A DNA stretch of 64,000 nt from Fistularia commersonii (taxonomy: Eukaryota; Chordata; Actinopteri; Syngnathiformes; Fistulariidae): assembly GCA_037954325.1 (NCBI GenBank), contig JBBMNZ010000013.1, positions 10,040,501-10,104,500 of the forward strand, in the 5' to 3' direction. The translations under genes and the position numbers were made by a program. The number at the start of each line of letters is the position of its first letter. Within the stretch, counting starts at the first letter, position 1. Shown one piece after another: positions 44,401-59,400 of this stretch. The notes below the pieces were generated by a model that made no database searches, had not been told where the DNA came from, and worked only from the letters and a program-made list of their open reading frames with translations.

Positions 44401-47400
44401 TCGGCTGATCACCTGATCTCTGATCTTCCTTGAGTTCAGAGAAAGACAGGCCTGGCAGATTCTGCAGAATGAACGCACACCCTTCTTTAAATGCTTCAGC
44501 TCAACCTGTTATAGTGGGCAGTTGAAAGATAAAGCAGAAAGTGATTAATGTGTCAAAAATTGATTGAGATAGGGCAGGTCTTTTCATTCACTAATCAACC
44601 TTAATTTATCATCAGGTTTATGAGAACAACTAGCGCAAACCCAATGACGTGGTTCCCTAACTACCAAAAGGACTTAACAATTTATGTGCATACATTACCA
44701 GGAAGGTTCGATCTCAGGTTCGATAATTTTCTTTGACAATCTTTTTGAGCAACATTCCCAACTGTATGACAGACAATTTTCTTTCTACTCTGTTCATTTT
44801 GCGACGTGTTCATTTTTAATTTTTGAAATCATTTTGCTTGAGAATTTCATTTAATGTATAACAACAAAGAAAATTAAACTATCACAAGCCTTGAGTTGTC
44901 AATTGAACCAAATCATTATAACCCTAATTAACATCTATTTAATAGTCTGCTGTCTGCATAGCTGGCAAAGTGATGAACGGCTCAAATGAGCCAAGTTTTA
45001 TAAAACACACATGACCATGGTATACCTGAGATGATAATGAAAGAATATCATCAAATGATAATAACAATCCTGGCACATTGCAGTATTTTGCATTGGTGGG
45101 ACACAGTCTGTGAACCTTGTTTCGAACAACTAAAATGACAAACATTGAAAATGAAAAAAAAAAACTGCTCTGATGTTCATGGAGCACCTCTTCTGGCACA
45201 GACTTGACCATGTTCACTTTGGCCCACATCAAATGGAATGCTGCACACTTCAGAGCTGAGAGCATGAGCTGAAATGATTCAAATCAAAGAAACCAATCAA
45301 GCTGAGACTCATCTTGTAGACAGAAAGTTTTACATGTCAATATTTCTTTTTTTTTTTAGAAAATAAATTCTAATACTTATTTAATGAAATGATCTAATTT
45401 ATCAACTAATCAACAACATCTCAAATTTCTATCCCTTGGTAATAAGTGGCAACAAATCAAGAACAAGCAGATGTGTCCGTGAAGTCTCGATGACGATGGA
45501 TCATATCATGCGTTCTTCAATCATTTTGCAAATGGCTTCTAAATGTTATTGAGATAAAATGTTTTCAGAGTTTCTAAAATAAATAAGATGAACTCCTGAA
45601 ACCATGATGTAGACATCAGGGATTTTTAGACATGAAATACAGTACTGTCCATTCAAAGAATCAATCCGAAGTCTCAAAGATCACAGAAAATAATAATTAT
45701 CACATAATATTGATTAATATTAATTTAGAATTTCATGAACTGTCATTGCTATTGTCACTATATTTATATTGTCATTTAGTTCTGGTTGTGTATTTTTCAC
45801 CCTTACTGTTCCATTACGTTGTCCATTATTATCCCTGATGTTGCTGCTGTTGTTTTTTCTCCCTGCTGTCTATTTATTTGTGGATGTTTTGCTATATTCT
45901 GTCTTCTAATGTCTCTATATTTATATTCACATCTATTTCTTCTAAAATTTTTGTCATAACTGCTACGCTGCTGTGACAAAGGAATTTTCCCTATGGGGAT
46001 CAATACAGTTTCTTATCTCAAACAGAGTTTTACTCCATTTGAATTAAATAATTGAAATCAGGCTGAATACTGGGATCATAATGAGAAATGTGTTCAATCT
46101 CTGAAGCGTTCAGTATTGTGGAAAACCCCAGGACTGAGGTTCTAGGCTCATTAAGAACCCAGTACAGATAGACTTTTGTCCCGCATGTCAGACAAGCTTG
46201 ATTATCCAAATGGTTTAAGGGTATTTGGAGTTTCTTCAGGAGTATCACATGCAGCAAGAAACAAGGCGCAAGTCCAGAATGTTTCAGTTTGGACCAGACT
46301 AATGACACTGGGACAATAATCCCAGTGGCATTGTGAACCATGTCTGCTGGGTTACTGGCATGTCAAGTAAGCATGCCACAATGTGCACATGAAATTGTGT
46401 TTATCTTAAGGTTTCTATAGTCAATTTTACTGACTATTGGTATGATTGGAGTTCAGATTAGAAAAATGAGTGATCATAAAAATCCATGAAAGTCTTTTTG
46501 TATACTTTTGTGTTTTTTAACTGGAAACTTTTAGTTGCCTATTTAGTATTAGTGACCCTGATAAGTTAATTCTTAATGAATACTGAGAAGACACCTGCCA
46601 GCTACAAACTATTTCACTTGACAGTTAAATTAAATGTAAAGCCTCATATGAGAAACTGATGGATTTTCTATGTCTGTGGTGAACATGCTTGACTGGACAT
46701 AATATCCACTTTAAATAATTAGTGCTAATTTCCTGTACCCATTAAACTTTAAAATCTCAATGTTTAGTTGACACAGTTGCTCTGACTATTACTGAGCAAC
46801 TATGGCATTGTCTCAAAACAATATTGTTTGCTAAGGATAGCATAGTAGGACTGAACCTGGACCATCTTCAATCGGTGGTAGTGGGGAAGGTGACAGACAA
46901 ATTGGGAGCTATCCTGGATAATCATTCCCACCACCTGCATGATGAGCTGTGGCTGATGTGCAGCTCCTTCAGCCAACAGTTCATCCCACCCAGTTGCAGA
47001 ACCAAATATTTCGGATGCTCCTTTGTGCCCAAGGCCATCAGACTGTACAGTTCTAGTTGAACATTTTTCACCCTCACTGTTCCTTGATGTTGCCCATTGT
47101 CATCCCTGATGTTGTTGTTTGTTGTTGTTATTGTTGTCTGTTATCTACTTATCTGCTGTGTATTTTTCATTTTTTTTTGCTATATCGCGTCTTCTGCCTT
47201 TCTATTAATATTTATACTCATATTTATATTCATATTTCTTATTTTTTTTCAAATATCTGTTACACTGCTGTGAAGGAATTTCCCGTATGGTGATCAATAA
47301 AGTTTATCTTATAAGCATGTTTATTGAAGTGCTCTGCATTTTCCAGGGAGAAATAACATCATAGCACATTGGTTTTAGTCCATCTGCATACTGGTCATCT

Positions 47401-50400
47401 GACATCCATCATTCTCCATCTATGTGGAGGTTCTGAGTCATTCAGGTCATAATGAATTCTTGTCAAATTCTTCAAAAATCAAGTCAAGATGCCACAAGAA
47501 GATTTTGATAAGCATTCTCAATCTACTTGTAAGATTTCTGCTACTTTCCAGTCCTTTAACTTTTTATGTGTTGGGGGCAGAACTAATGTTAAGACCAAGT
47601 ACATCATGCCCACATTAAGACATACATATGGGTATATGTGCGTCGAAGTGTTGTTGAGCAAGACACTGAACCCCTAACTGCTCTCCTGCTGCTGGTGGAC
47701 AGCTGCCAACTGCCAATGGTTCATCCATGATGGGTTAATTGCATAGAACAAATTTTCCAGCAGGGATTAATAAAGGATCAATTATTATTATTTGAAAAAT
47801 TAAAACAATCCATTTTTCAGATTCTTTAGAGACAGTCCCTACTTCATATTTAGATAGAAATTCTACATGGATCACTCAGGGTGTCATCCACCTTGAGGTA
47901 TTTTGGTCAAAATATCAAAATGGCATGATATAAATGTAGACCTCATTGTCAAGATCTCTGGATTCCAATCGGTCCTTTAGAAGGTCAATATATGAGTTGA
48001 ACAGCTTCAAACCTGTTGGGTCTTTGGCACTGGGAAAATATGAACAAACACACAGACAAAGATCAGTTATGAGAATCTTCAGTGCCTCCTTGTCATTGCA
48101 TGTATTAAAAGAACCCAAGCACCTGCTTAAGGCAGCAATCCTTTTCAGGGCAGTTGCAGCACTATATGTGTCATTGTCATCTGCGGTACCCTGAATAAAC
48201 AAGCATGCAGAGAGGGATGCACTTTGGTTTACACCATTTAAGTAACTAAACTTATTAAAACATACAGTATTCAAATTCAAAGAAAACACTGGAAAAAAAC
48301 AGCATATTTTGAAAAATTTCATTGTTTTCTTTCCATGATGTACCATAGGCATGGCTGCATCAACTCACAATTCTTAGCCAAGTGCCATCTGCTTATTTCA
48401 TTATGAGGATTAACAATGGTTTGGCTCCTACCGATAATTTTATGAATTCAAAAAGTAAAGATTTTATCAATTCAGTAGAAAATTTAGATTTGTAAGGATA
48501 AGATGGCATTCCAAGAAAGTAACAAAGTATGTCTTTACAAAAGACATATTTTATAAATTCCAATTAAAAGAAGCATAATCTCTGGATTGCTTTTAAAACA
48601 AGTTTAGAAAAACAGTCCATAAAGTGAGGAACCAGCCATTCAGTGAAAAGAGAAAAGCAAACAAGAAATGAAATATTCAGTGAGTAGATGCAATGTGGTG
48701 TAATGACTTGTCAAATAATATAGTCATATCTATTCATATATGCAAGTTGGAACAAATATGACTATTTAATAAGAAAAAAAATCAGAACATCCCATCATGA
48801 GGCACCAAATGGACTTGAGCAAGACACCATCCACAATCGGGTAATGTTCCACTGTTCTGGAGAAAAGTCTTGTTTCTTTTTACTTAATTCTATAAAATGA
48901 AATTGATGATGCATTATGTTCAAAAGCATTTTATGATACCTTGATAATAATTTGATACTTCAAAATGCTTAACTCAGAAATGTGTTAAAAATGAATTTTT
49001 CATGACTAATTCAGGACACACACATTAATTCCAACTCAAATATCTACCAACACACCAAGAATATGTGTGAAGGTATTTAATGGGGTCTCCTATTCAAGTT
49101 CAGCTTCCTGGACACACACCCACCTGCAGCAGGTCAGTCAAGTAGGTGCTAAAACACTCTGTCAGGCTGTCCAAAAGCTGGCTGAAGGCCAGGTGTGCGC
49201 GGGTAGAAAAGGCATAGCTCTCAGAGCTAAGCGTGCTGATAAGATGGGCACAAGACTCTAACACAGTTGTCTCAGTGTGCTTTTGAACAATGGCACATAT
49301 CTCAGAGAGCAGCAGGTCCAAATGCTGAAAGTGATAGGAAAGATACAGATTACTATTTGCATGAACTCTATTGATTGGTATATTTCAGGAGCAATCCCAT
49401 CAATCAATAGTTGCTTTTTTTACATACACAAGCTAAATGATGACCTTTTTTGACCCCTCTGTCAAGTTTACAGATGAAACAATAACTAACGTCCCCATGA
49501 CAAGGACTTTTGGAGTTTTTTCTGAAAAGCCAAACTTGGTTTCCTGCCGATTGAAATAATTTCCAAACGATCTAAAAACCCAAATACATCAGGGCATATT
49601 TAAAAGACAGAAACACAACATCCTTTTGTCTGAGTGTTATTTTAAATTGTTTTAATGGTCTGGTTTAATCCAACTACTGGTGAACAAATAAAGCTGTTAA
49701 ATCCTAATCCTTGTGAAATGTATTTATTTTTCTATAACCTATTTATCATTTAATTTACTTTGGTTCAATGGCTCAAACTACACCAGCTGTAATTTGATTA
49801 TTATTTGAAAGATCATTTGATCAGGATTAAAGTGAAATAAATTTCTATTGGATCAACATTTTCTTCAATCCTACCTTCTCGAGTGATTGACCACTTTGGT
49901 ACATTTTCAGATCAAGGTGTAGTGGTACTTTGAGCAGGAGGTTCACATACTTTGCATCTGCTGAGTACTATGGAAATGTGATGACAACAGGAACCAAGTC
50001 AGTGTTTTACATTTCAATGTGAATATAACAGTTAACAAAAGGAAAAACGTGAAGGGATTTATGCCTCTATTTTTTTTTTGTTTTGTTTTTTTTCAAATTT
50101 CTGGTAAACGTTTATAGCTTTCTCTACTGGACACTTCTTACACTGTGTTATATTGTTCAAAATTCATAGAAAACCCTAGGAGTCGCATTATCCGAAAATA
50201 AGGTTTCTCACACATATCCCCTATCAAGGTAGACATATCATGGACACAACAGTCATGCAGATACAGTATATATAAAATTAGTATTTGTCTTTTTATTTTT
50301 CTTGTAGTGTATCAACAGCGAGACAAGTATCCAAAATCTAAGCTGTACCCGACCCTGTCTTACCTTTTGGTTTCTACTAAGATACACAATTGTCAAAACA

Positions 50401-53400
50401 GAAAGAGTGAAAAAGATTGGGAATGCAAAATTTGTGACAATGGTAGATTACAATGAAAGAGAGGTGCATCACTACTTCCATTTATGCAGTGCACAGCAGA
50501 AAAATCTGAAATCAATGGAGATGTAAAGTGTTTCTTGAAGAGATGTTAAGCAGGAAACTTTCCTTCCCTCCAGAATTTTAGTACTATTTTAACTTCTGGA
50601 TCATAGAAACACAAATCAAGGAAAACAAAAATCAAATTTGAAACACAATAAATTAAAAAGTTCCAGATATTTTATGTTTATTTCAACAGTCTTCTATTGT
50701 TATATTCTATATCTTTATCGATATAGCAAGACCTCCATTGTAAAGACCATGCAGGACTCACAAGTATAATAAAATACATCAATGCTTATAAAAGTAAGGG
50801 CACAAGAACTACTCATTGTCTTTAATATGTAGAAAATCCATGGTAATGCCACTGTTGCTTCTGAGGTGTGGCTTTCAAACCATGACGTCTTAAATAACTA
50901 GGTCAATTTTAAAGGCCTTTACAAAAGTGTGAAAACGACCACATGTAGTATCGGTCTTGAAAATTACTTTGAAGACAAAGACGGTTATATACCTTGGCAA
51001 GTAGTTGTGGGAGCAGGGGGATAAAATGGGCACTGATTCTTCTTCTGTCTTGTTCTTGAACCCTCTTATTCTTCATACTCAAGCTCTTTTTAACATAAAC
51101 AGCCAGAATAAAAGTTATGAACGAATGAAGTCATAGGGAAAAAAATAAAGTGAAGAGCACACTTTACTCACACACAAGCCCAACTACAGTATTAATCTAT
51201 CTTCATGGGAGTGCGCACATGCTGTTTGAGTGTCAGTACCTTCTTTCCCTGAGTTCTTCTAACAGGGGGAATTGCCAGTGCTGCTTGTGTAATTGCACAA
51301 ATCATCAGATCTATGAGAGCACCCTCCTCCTCATACATCAAACCTTTCAACACCGAAGCAGAGACAGGTGCAATAATGTGTACATGCTAAAAAATTAGCA
51401 ACACACTGAGCTAATTCAAGGAAAGCACAACCTAATTTATATTATGATGACATCATAAAACTCGATCGGCATTGAGTTCTGGTTCAACAGCTTTTTCATA
51501 TGAAGTCAGTAATTTGAGTTTCTTACCAGTTTCATCTAGCAATAGTGAGGTCATTGTTTCCCAGTCTTTTAGCTCAGACCCTGCCACATCCCACAAACTA
51601 TCCACCAGGTAGGCCCCATGTTCATGGAACTGTCACAAGAAATTAGTTAATTGCTTCACCTCTACTGCTATCAGTAAATAAATTGTGTAACTGCTCCAAA
51701 GTAAGATTTTTTTTTGTATGGGTAAAATATGTTTCCATACTGTACATGTGACAATAAATGCTTTGAATCTTGACTCTCGGCAAGAATTTGTTTCTTTTAT
51801 TACACAATATTTATCGTTCTTACAGTGCACTGAAGTGTGTAGTAGCTGAAAATCACTATAATATGCTGCAAACATCATTAAAACAGGTTAAATAATAGTT
51901 ACTGGCAAGATTTTATACTGAGGAACCTATTTATTTGATGATTAAACAGTAAAATATGGAATTTTATAAACTAATTGGTGAGTCAGGTTCCAACATGCAC
52001 TGAGCAACACTATTTTATCATCAGCAGTGACCATTTTATTTTTAAAAATTAAATGGGGAATATGTCATTGCTCAAAATGGAATCAAACTACTTGAAATCT
52101 TGATACTAGACATTCCAAAAACCAATTAAGCAAATTATAAAAATAAAGACAGAATGAAAGAAAAAAAGTATTTTGAGTATACTGTTAAATTCTATTCTAT
52201 CAAAGGTAGGATAGAGCTTGTGAGAAAAAGGAGAGAGAAAGTTTACCTCATTTTGGATGTAGAAGGAGATGAGGATTTGAAGAAAGGCTTGATTTACGGT
52301 CATATTCTCTTGGTTGTCACTGGCCATTACAGATTTCAGTCTGACAAATATATACACGCATTTGCAACCAAATTTAGACGATTACTAATTTGAAAAAAAA
52401 CATTAGATGCATAAGAATGGATTAATAATTATTAATAAATGAAAGCTGCAACAAAATGCTTCATTATTTAAGTAATTGATGAAAATGTATCTTTTTTCAT
52501 GAGCAAGGATTAGAATACTCTTGTAGGTGAAGAAATCTACAATTATGAAAATTAAAAATGAATATAAAGTGTGCTTTGGGAAAATGATTAAAAAAAATAT
52601 AGTATTGTGGGGGTATTTCAGGTAAAAACCCATATCTGTTATTGTGCAGAGGACTGAAAGGGTACCTGTTGTAGAGGAATGCTCCAGCTGCACATGCCAG
52701 GCTGCGGTGGAGAGCGTAAACGAGAGGATAGATGTGGCCACATTCTTCCTCTTCAAGACCTTCTTCCGAGTTTCTGCACGTGTGTACACATACCTATCAT
52801 TACAGGCTGACATAACAATAAAATGCACTTCTGCAGAGCAGTTGGACACTTTCACCCTTCCTTATCCTTTATACTTCCTTCATCCAAAGGATCCTTCAGT
52901 CCTTTGGGTGTTTTCCTCAAAGTAGGAGCTCAAAACTAACACTCTGATTTGTCAGTGATAATGAAGAAAAAAAAAAGCTTCTCAATGTGAGGAAACCAAT
53001 ATAATCTTTTAAAAGTTTGACTTGAAGCTAGTGAATGAACTACAAGGACATGTCCTATCAAAATATGGAAATCAGACAGCATTTTTGACTGCATACCTTC
53101 ACCTTGGCTATGGTAACATGAAAGGAGACCCCCCCCCCATACAACATGCAACCAACCAACCACTGAAACCAGGACTACTAATTACTAACTTGTGTTCATT
53201 AAACTACTTGGTGGAAGCCCCAGTGCATCAATTTTTTCATGGTCAAATATACAATTACTGCACAGCGTAATTCAGAAAGTAACAAAGTCAAAACATTAAA
53301 CGGTGAAAGCCCTCACTGTTGAATCAGCAACAACAGCTTGACCACTTCCACTGCTATGCCTGGTTCCTTGTCCAGCACCATGCCGAGCATCCTCTCCTGA

Positions 53401-56400
53401 GCACAATCACAGCATTTTTAGTGGTCAAATAAAACCGGAAGAGTTTAAACAGAAGTAAAAGTATAATGCAATGATTTGTAAATCATATGAAAGCAGCTTT
53501 TATTCCAGAAAGAAGCTAAAACGAGTAAGATATTGAAATGATGTCATTTTACCATTTCATCGAAAACCTTACGCCATGCTGAATTTGATGGCAACACATC
53601 TCAGTTGGAACAGGTTGATGTTTATCATTGCATAGCATCTCTTCTTCCAATAACACTATCTATATACTGTATGTCTGAAAATTCAGGAGACTAGTTACAT
53701 GTTTGTCCCATTTTTGTCTGATGCAGGATTGTAGTAATTTAATAGTCCTGGGGACATTGTTGCAGGTATTTGCTTGTTTTATGATATGCCAAATGTTTTC
53801 TATTAGTGAAAGGTCTGGTCTGCAGGCAGGCCAATTCAATACCACTATATACCTTTCAGTGTTAATGGTGCCTTTCTAGATATGCAAGGTGCCAACACCA
53901 TAGGCACAAATGCAACCTCAGATCATTAGAGATGGAGGCTTTCAAACTGTCCTGCCTGATAACAAGCTTGGTGGTTCCTCTCCTTTTTAGTCAACAAGAA
54001 ATGGCATCAATGGCTTCCAAAAATAATTTCAAATTTCGCCTCAGACTGATCTTTGGCCCAAAAAAGACGACAGCATTTCTGGATTTTGTTTACATATAGC
54101 TTCTTTGCATGATATAGCTTTCACTTACATTTGTGGACTGCACAGCAAACTGTGTTCATAGACAGTGATGTCCAGTAGAGAATTATGGCTTTTTTAATGC
54201 ACAGGTGTCCCTGTTCAAAACTTTTTGAGAATGTATTGCTGCCGTCAAATAACAAAATGGGCTTATATTTCTCAAGGACTGGTAAACGTTCTTAGTTTTA
54301 ACATATGTTGTTTATGTTCCAGGAAAATAAACAATGGGTGTATGAGATTTGCAAATCATTGCATTCTGTTTTTAATTTTCATTTTATGTTATGTCACAAC
54401 ATTTTAGGAATTGGGGTGATACTTGCGGAAAATTTCATCCAGACAAAACAAATACATAGACAGGCATGCAATGACTATGAGCTCAGCAACAACAAAGGCA
54501 AATTATCAGTGGCACCACATGTGACATGGGAGGTCCATGTATTAACCAGCAGTAACTGGCAACAATTAAGTCACCCAGACACACAGCCACTCAAATAGAG
54601 ACAATAAGAACAATAACGGAAAAAAAAGGCGCAGAATTATCAGAGAGGGCAGAAAATATAGACAGGGAGAGAGACATAGGCAGCACAAAATAGGAGAAAG
54701 AAAAACAAACAAACAAAAGATTAAAAATGCAGAGCCAGCCAGAAAAGGAAAAAAAGAAAGCCAAAGAGACATGTGGTTTGAGTCCATTCCAGAGGGATGC
54801 CTCACTTTAAATCTGCTGGTGAAAAGCTCGAGGCGGCCAATGAATTCTTTCTCCTGGTACAGACCCTGCAGGGCTCGAACACACTGCAGACGCACTGGAC
54901 TTTGCTGAGAGAACATATTTCAGAAGATATGTATGCGAGGATTCACAAGTCTCTAAATCCTAGTCTGTCCATTCAGAGGGATAGAAATGTGATCATTAAT
55001 GTTTCTTTGTAGAAATTATACAAATGTATGCAAGTTCTAAAAAAATTACCTTCAAATTTGGCCAAAAACTGATAATTATTTGTGTATTTCTGATACATCT
55101 CCTGTATTGTATTGGATATATCTGTCCCTGTTACCTGCTCAACCCTGCAGCAATGCTAAACAAGTGATCTGTTCATGACCTTTCTGTACAACCATTTGAT
55201 TTCTTATAGTCCTGTGATTTTATTTTATAAGAAATTAAAAATTGCCAAATGTATTCTATGCAAGCTTATTATCAGATTTCCAAATCACCTCATTAGTTCA
55301 TCTGCCGCTGATGTAAACAAAAAAGATTAATTAAACATATTGTCACCAGCCATAAAACATGCCCACACATAACTTTACTTGGATGGGACATTTTGATACA
55401 TTCATGGCTGTCCGGTTGTATTAGGTAAGTTAATTTATTCTGGGCCTTCTCAATCACATGCCAGCTTTATTAAGTAAGTTATCCTATACACAGTCTCTCT
55501 AAACCAGAGGTGTCAAATGTACACCCATGAGCTGCGTCAAGGCCATGAACAGGTCTAAACCAACCTACAAGATAGTTTAGCAAAGCGTAATAATGAGCTG
55601 CAATTTTTTGCAAAATATTAATATCATTAATATCCCATGATTTCACCCATTCCACCCACTTGAGACTGGATTTTCTACCATGTGGCCCCTGAGCTAAAAT
55701 GAGTTTCTTTTTCTATGCAAATAAGGTGCAAGAAACACTGATAATGTAGGCAGCTAAATTCGTGAGTGTGTGGTCCCCTTTAGGCAGCAGGCATTGACAC
55801 TTCAAATTCAACTGTTAGTTTAGAAGCCTGCAGGAAGACATACACAACTTCTATAGCATTGGGTCTGCCATCTGCATTTGGAAGAACTGATAAAAGACTA
55901 ATGATATATTGTGATGCATTTCATGAGCCCTCTGAGTTTTGCTCCACCTTGTCATGCAAGGTCCAGCCGAGGTATTTAAGATATCCATCATTGAGGAAAT
56001 CTTCAGGATCCATTTTCAGCCAGACACCCAACTCCTCAATGCATGCTGCTCTGATATCAGGAACACGGTCACGGAAACGATGCACAAACACTCCTCGAAA
56101 CGTGGCAAGCATCATTGAAGACAACTCCTCTGTGTTCTCTTTCAACTGCAAGTGAAACAATAGACATGAACACAAACTTAACAAAACATTGTCTTGGTGG
56201 TAAAAACGCACGTTTTTATACCCAGGATCTCTAACAGATTGCTCTTGGTAATACAACACAACTGCAGTCACAGATTTGTGGCATGATTTAAGTGGTTATT
56301 AACAATTAAGAAAGTATTGTTTTTTCTCTCAGTCGTCGAGAACTCACAAGGCTGTGGTTTCCTCTGAAAATTAATAGTGAACATGAAGCTGGGAAATATA

Positions 56401-59400
56401 GAGGCAGATACTTGTTTGTTAAAGTCGGATCATCCTGAGCAAATATCAGGAACATAAATCTATTACAAGGTAGATCGTGTTTTGTGGGCGCAGGCCAGGT
56501 TAAGGGCCTACTGAATTTTCCGAGATGATGACATGATAACTGATTGATCAGCAGGCTGCCTTTTAATGTCTTGTTCCATTAGCCAGATCAGTGGATGTCT
56601 AATTATTTTCTTCTATATTCCCTCTAGGAATAATTTCTTACGCCCCTGGCTGACTGTTTCCTTTTTGGGAGTTCCTTAGCTATCTTCTTTATTCCCCTCT
56701 AGGCCATTTAATTTGTCTTCCCAGTGAACAAACCACAAAAACATAAACTTCCTTTGTCTGAGCTTCAACACGCATAATAATAAAAAAAATAAAAAAAGAC
56801 ACTGAAAGGCGATACAGACTTCCTGTAATATTGCGATTAAGTCATGGCCTTACCTATACTTAATAGCATATCAAAAAGGAGATTTTGCTTATTTAGCATT
56901 ATTATACCTCTGATGATTGAAATATGCTGTGAAGAGTTTTGTTTTCAATTGATACTTAACAGCACGTGTTAGATGTTTTGGAGATAAGATCAGAGAAGAA
57001 AGACAGAGATGGTTTGGTCATGTAGGAGGAGGGATAGTGAACATATTAGTAAAAGGATGCTGAAGTTGAACAGCCAGCCAGGATACCTAGAGGTAGACTA
57101 AAGAGAAGACTTATTAATGTAGTGACAGAGGATTTGAAATTAGATGATTTGAGAGAAGAGGAAACTTGGAATAGGGTTAGATGGAGAGGGTTGATTCATT
57201 GTGGCGACCCCTGAAAGGATTGGCTGAAATGAAAATAAAAAGAAATGAAGACTTAAGTACTAACAGTACTTCTATGTATCACCGTCAAGTAAAGTATCAC
57301 TATCTGGAATACAATCATTATCGGTCTATAGCATGACCTCAGGTCAGGCCAAAAAAAAAAAAAAAAACACTTCAGTGATAGCAAGAATGATCGGGTGAAC
57401 ATGATTTATGATTTCTCAAGTCCATGTGTTCAGCCCTTTGTTAGGCTGAATCTTCTGCTTGTTTTTGAACTGTGGGAGGCGACCAGAGAAGCTGGAGGAA
57501 AACCATGCAGACACGGGAAAAACATGCAAACACCAAGCAGGGAGGTTCCCTGTCAGAATCAAACCAGGGTCCTTTGTGCAGTGAGGCAGAATGGTTAACC
57601 GTTGCACTGCCATGACGCCCCTTTAATTACATTTTAGTGTTATTATGGTAGTATATGTGCGGGCATGTGTTTCTGTATGTCACCTCACTGATGGTGGCCC
57701 CAAGTTCCTGCAGTTTTTCAGGGACTCTGTCATGTAGCCTCTTACTGTTTTCCAGGTCATATTGTCGTTGGGTGGTCTGCAGCTGAACAGACACTGACAC
57801 AGCAACTTCTACCAAACCAGTCATCAGCTTCATGGCTAATAAGAGAAAACATGTAGAGTGACAAGCTTTTGAACCTCTTATACCTTTTACCACTGAGACT
57901 CTACCCAAATAGGAGTCAATCACCATCCTGTCCTCTTTAGACGAGGCCACACAGTTAATGTTTAGATAATAGTATGCGTATTAATTATAGTATTAATAAT
58001 AGCATTAATTGAATGCATATTCTTTCAAGAGTCCTTAAATCCATCTCAAATTATAGTTAAAATAGTGACGGTTTTATATTAACACGCTTTAGGATTTTAC
58101 AGATAAGCTCTTCTTGTATTTGTACATTAATAATTAGATATTTACGTAAAAAAAAAAAAAAAAATTTAAAACATTTTCAGGAATTGCAAAAAATTGAATT
58201 TCAGAATTGAAAATTGTGATAGTGAAAATTCTCTAATTTTCATTGGTGAGAATTACCAATACTCTTACCTAGCAAGGTGCTGGTGTGTCTGAAAGCTCTG
58301 ACTTGGGAGTCAGAGAGTCCAGTGATTAGAGATAGCAGAGATGGGAAGAGAAACTCATCATAAATAATACTATTCTGACAGGAGTGCACAAGACACTGTG
58401 CAAATTCACACAGGCCAGATTTGAAACGCTTCAGTTGGTTGCCTCGGCTGCACAGGGGGTAATTCACTGAATCCTGAATGAAGAAATGAAAAACAAAGGC
58501 CTTTTGTCTCACAACCAGTTAATTATATCAATTCTCTTATTACGATCAGCTTGTTACTATGACTATTTTTCTGAAATCCTTTTCATTTCAACACAACTTG
58601 CCAATCCCTTAGATTCATCTACTATCTTAGGGCCATTGACCAAGGATAATGTATGTATATATGTATGTATGAATGTATGTATTTAAGTGGCCAAAAAACT
58701 CTTCTCGTGTGGGGTTGGGGGATCACTGATGAATAGAAACCCCTGCATTATACAGATCTGCAGTACATCTCTGTTTGGATGTGTAGATGGGACAAATGCC
58801 TCACTATATATTTGTATTTTCATAAAACCTCTCAACACTAAAAGACAACATTTTGATTATTTCAGCATGTAAGATATTTCTTCCTTCTCTCACCTCATTG
58901 AATTCTTTGGTTAGTATACTGATTATCTCAGCATTCTCCATGCTGCTTAGCATCTCTCTGTGGACCACTCCTTGACAAACGTAAGACAATACCGACAATT
59001 GATCAGTTAGATATAAGATTTTGACTTGTGAGTCACGAAAAAATGTAAACTACTCCAACAATTTGATGTCAGTCAACAGAGGATTAACACTACCTCTCAA
59101 TACTTTCTTTAGCATATTGAGATCAATAGTTGACTACTGAATATGGCCTGTGCCTCTGACAACATGACTGTTACATGCTGTCTGTTAACCACAGCAAATT
59201 CCTTATAGTTGAAAAATTAAAGCATTTCTGATGGAAATGGAAAGATAAACTATTAAACTCTGACAAGTATCCCCTCTTCTACTTCTCTTGGTTCTTCACT
59301 GACAACTGACCTTTGCATCCGCATGTCTGAACAATGAAGTTGATGAGCACAAGAAGCCCCTCCTCACGGCAATGTTTGTAGCTGTCAAGCCAGTCATCCA

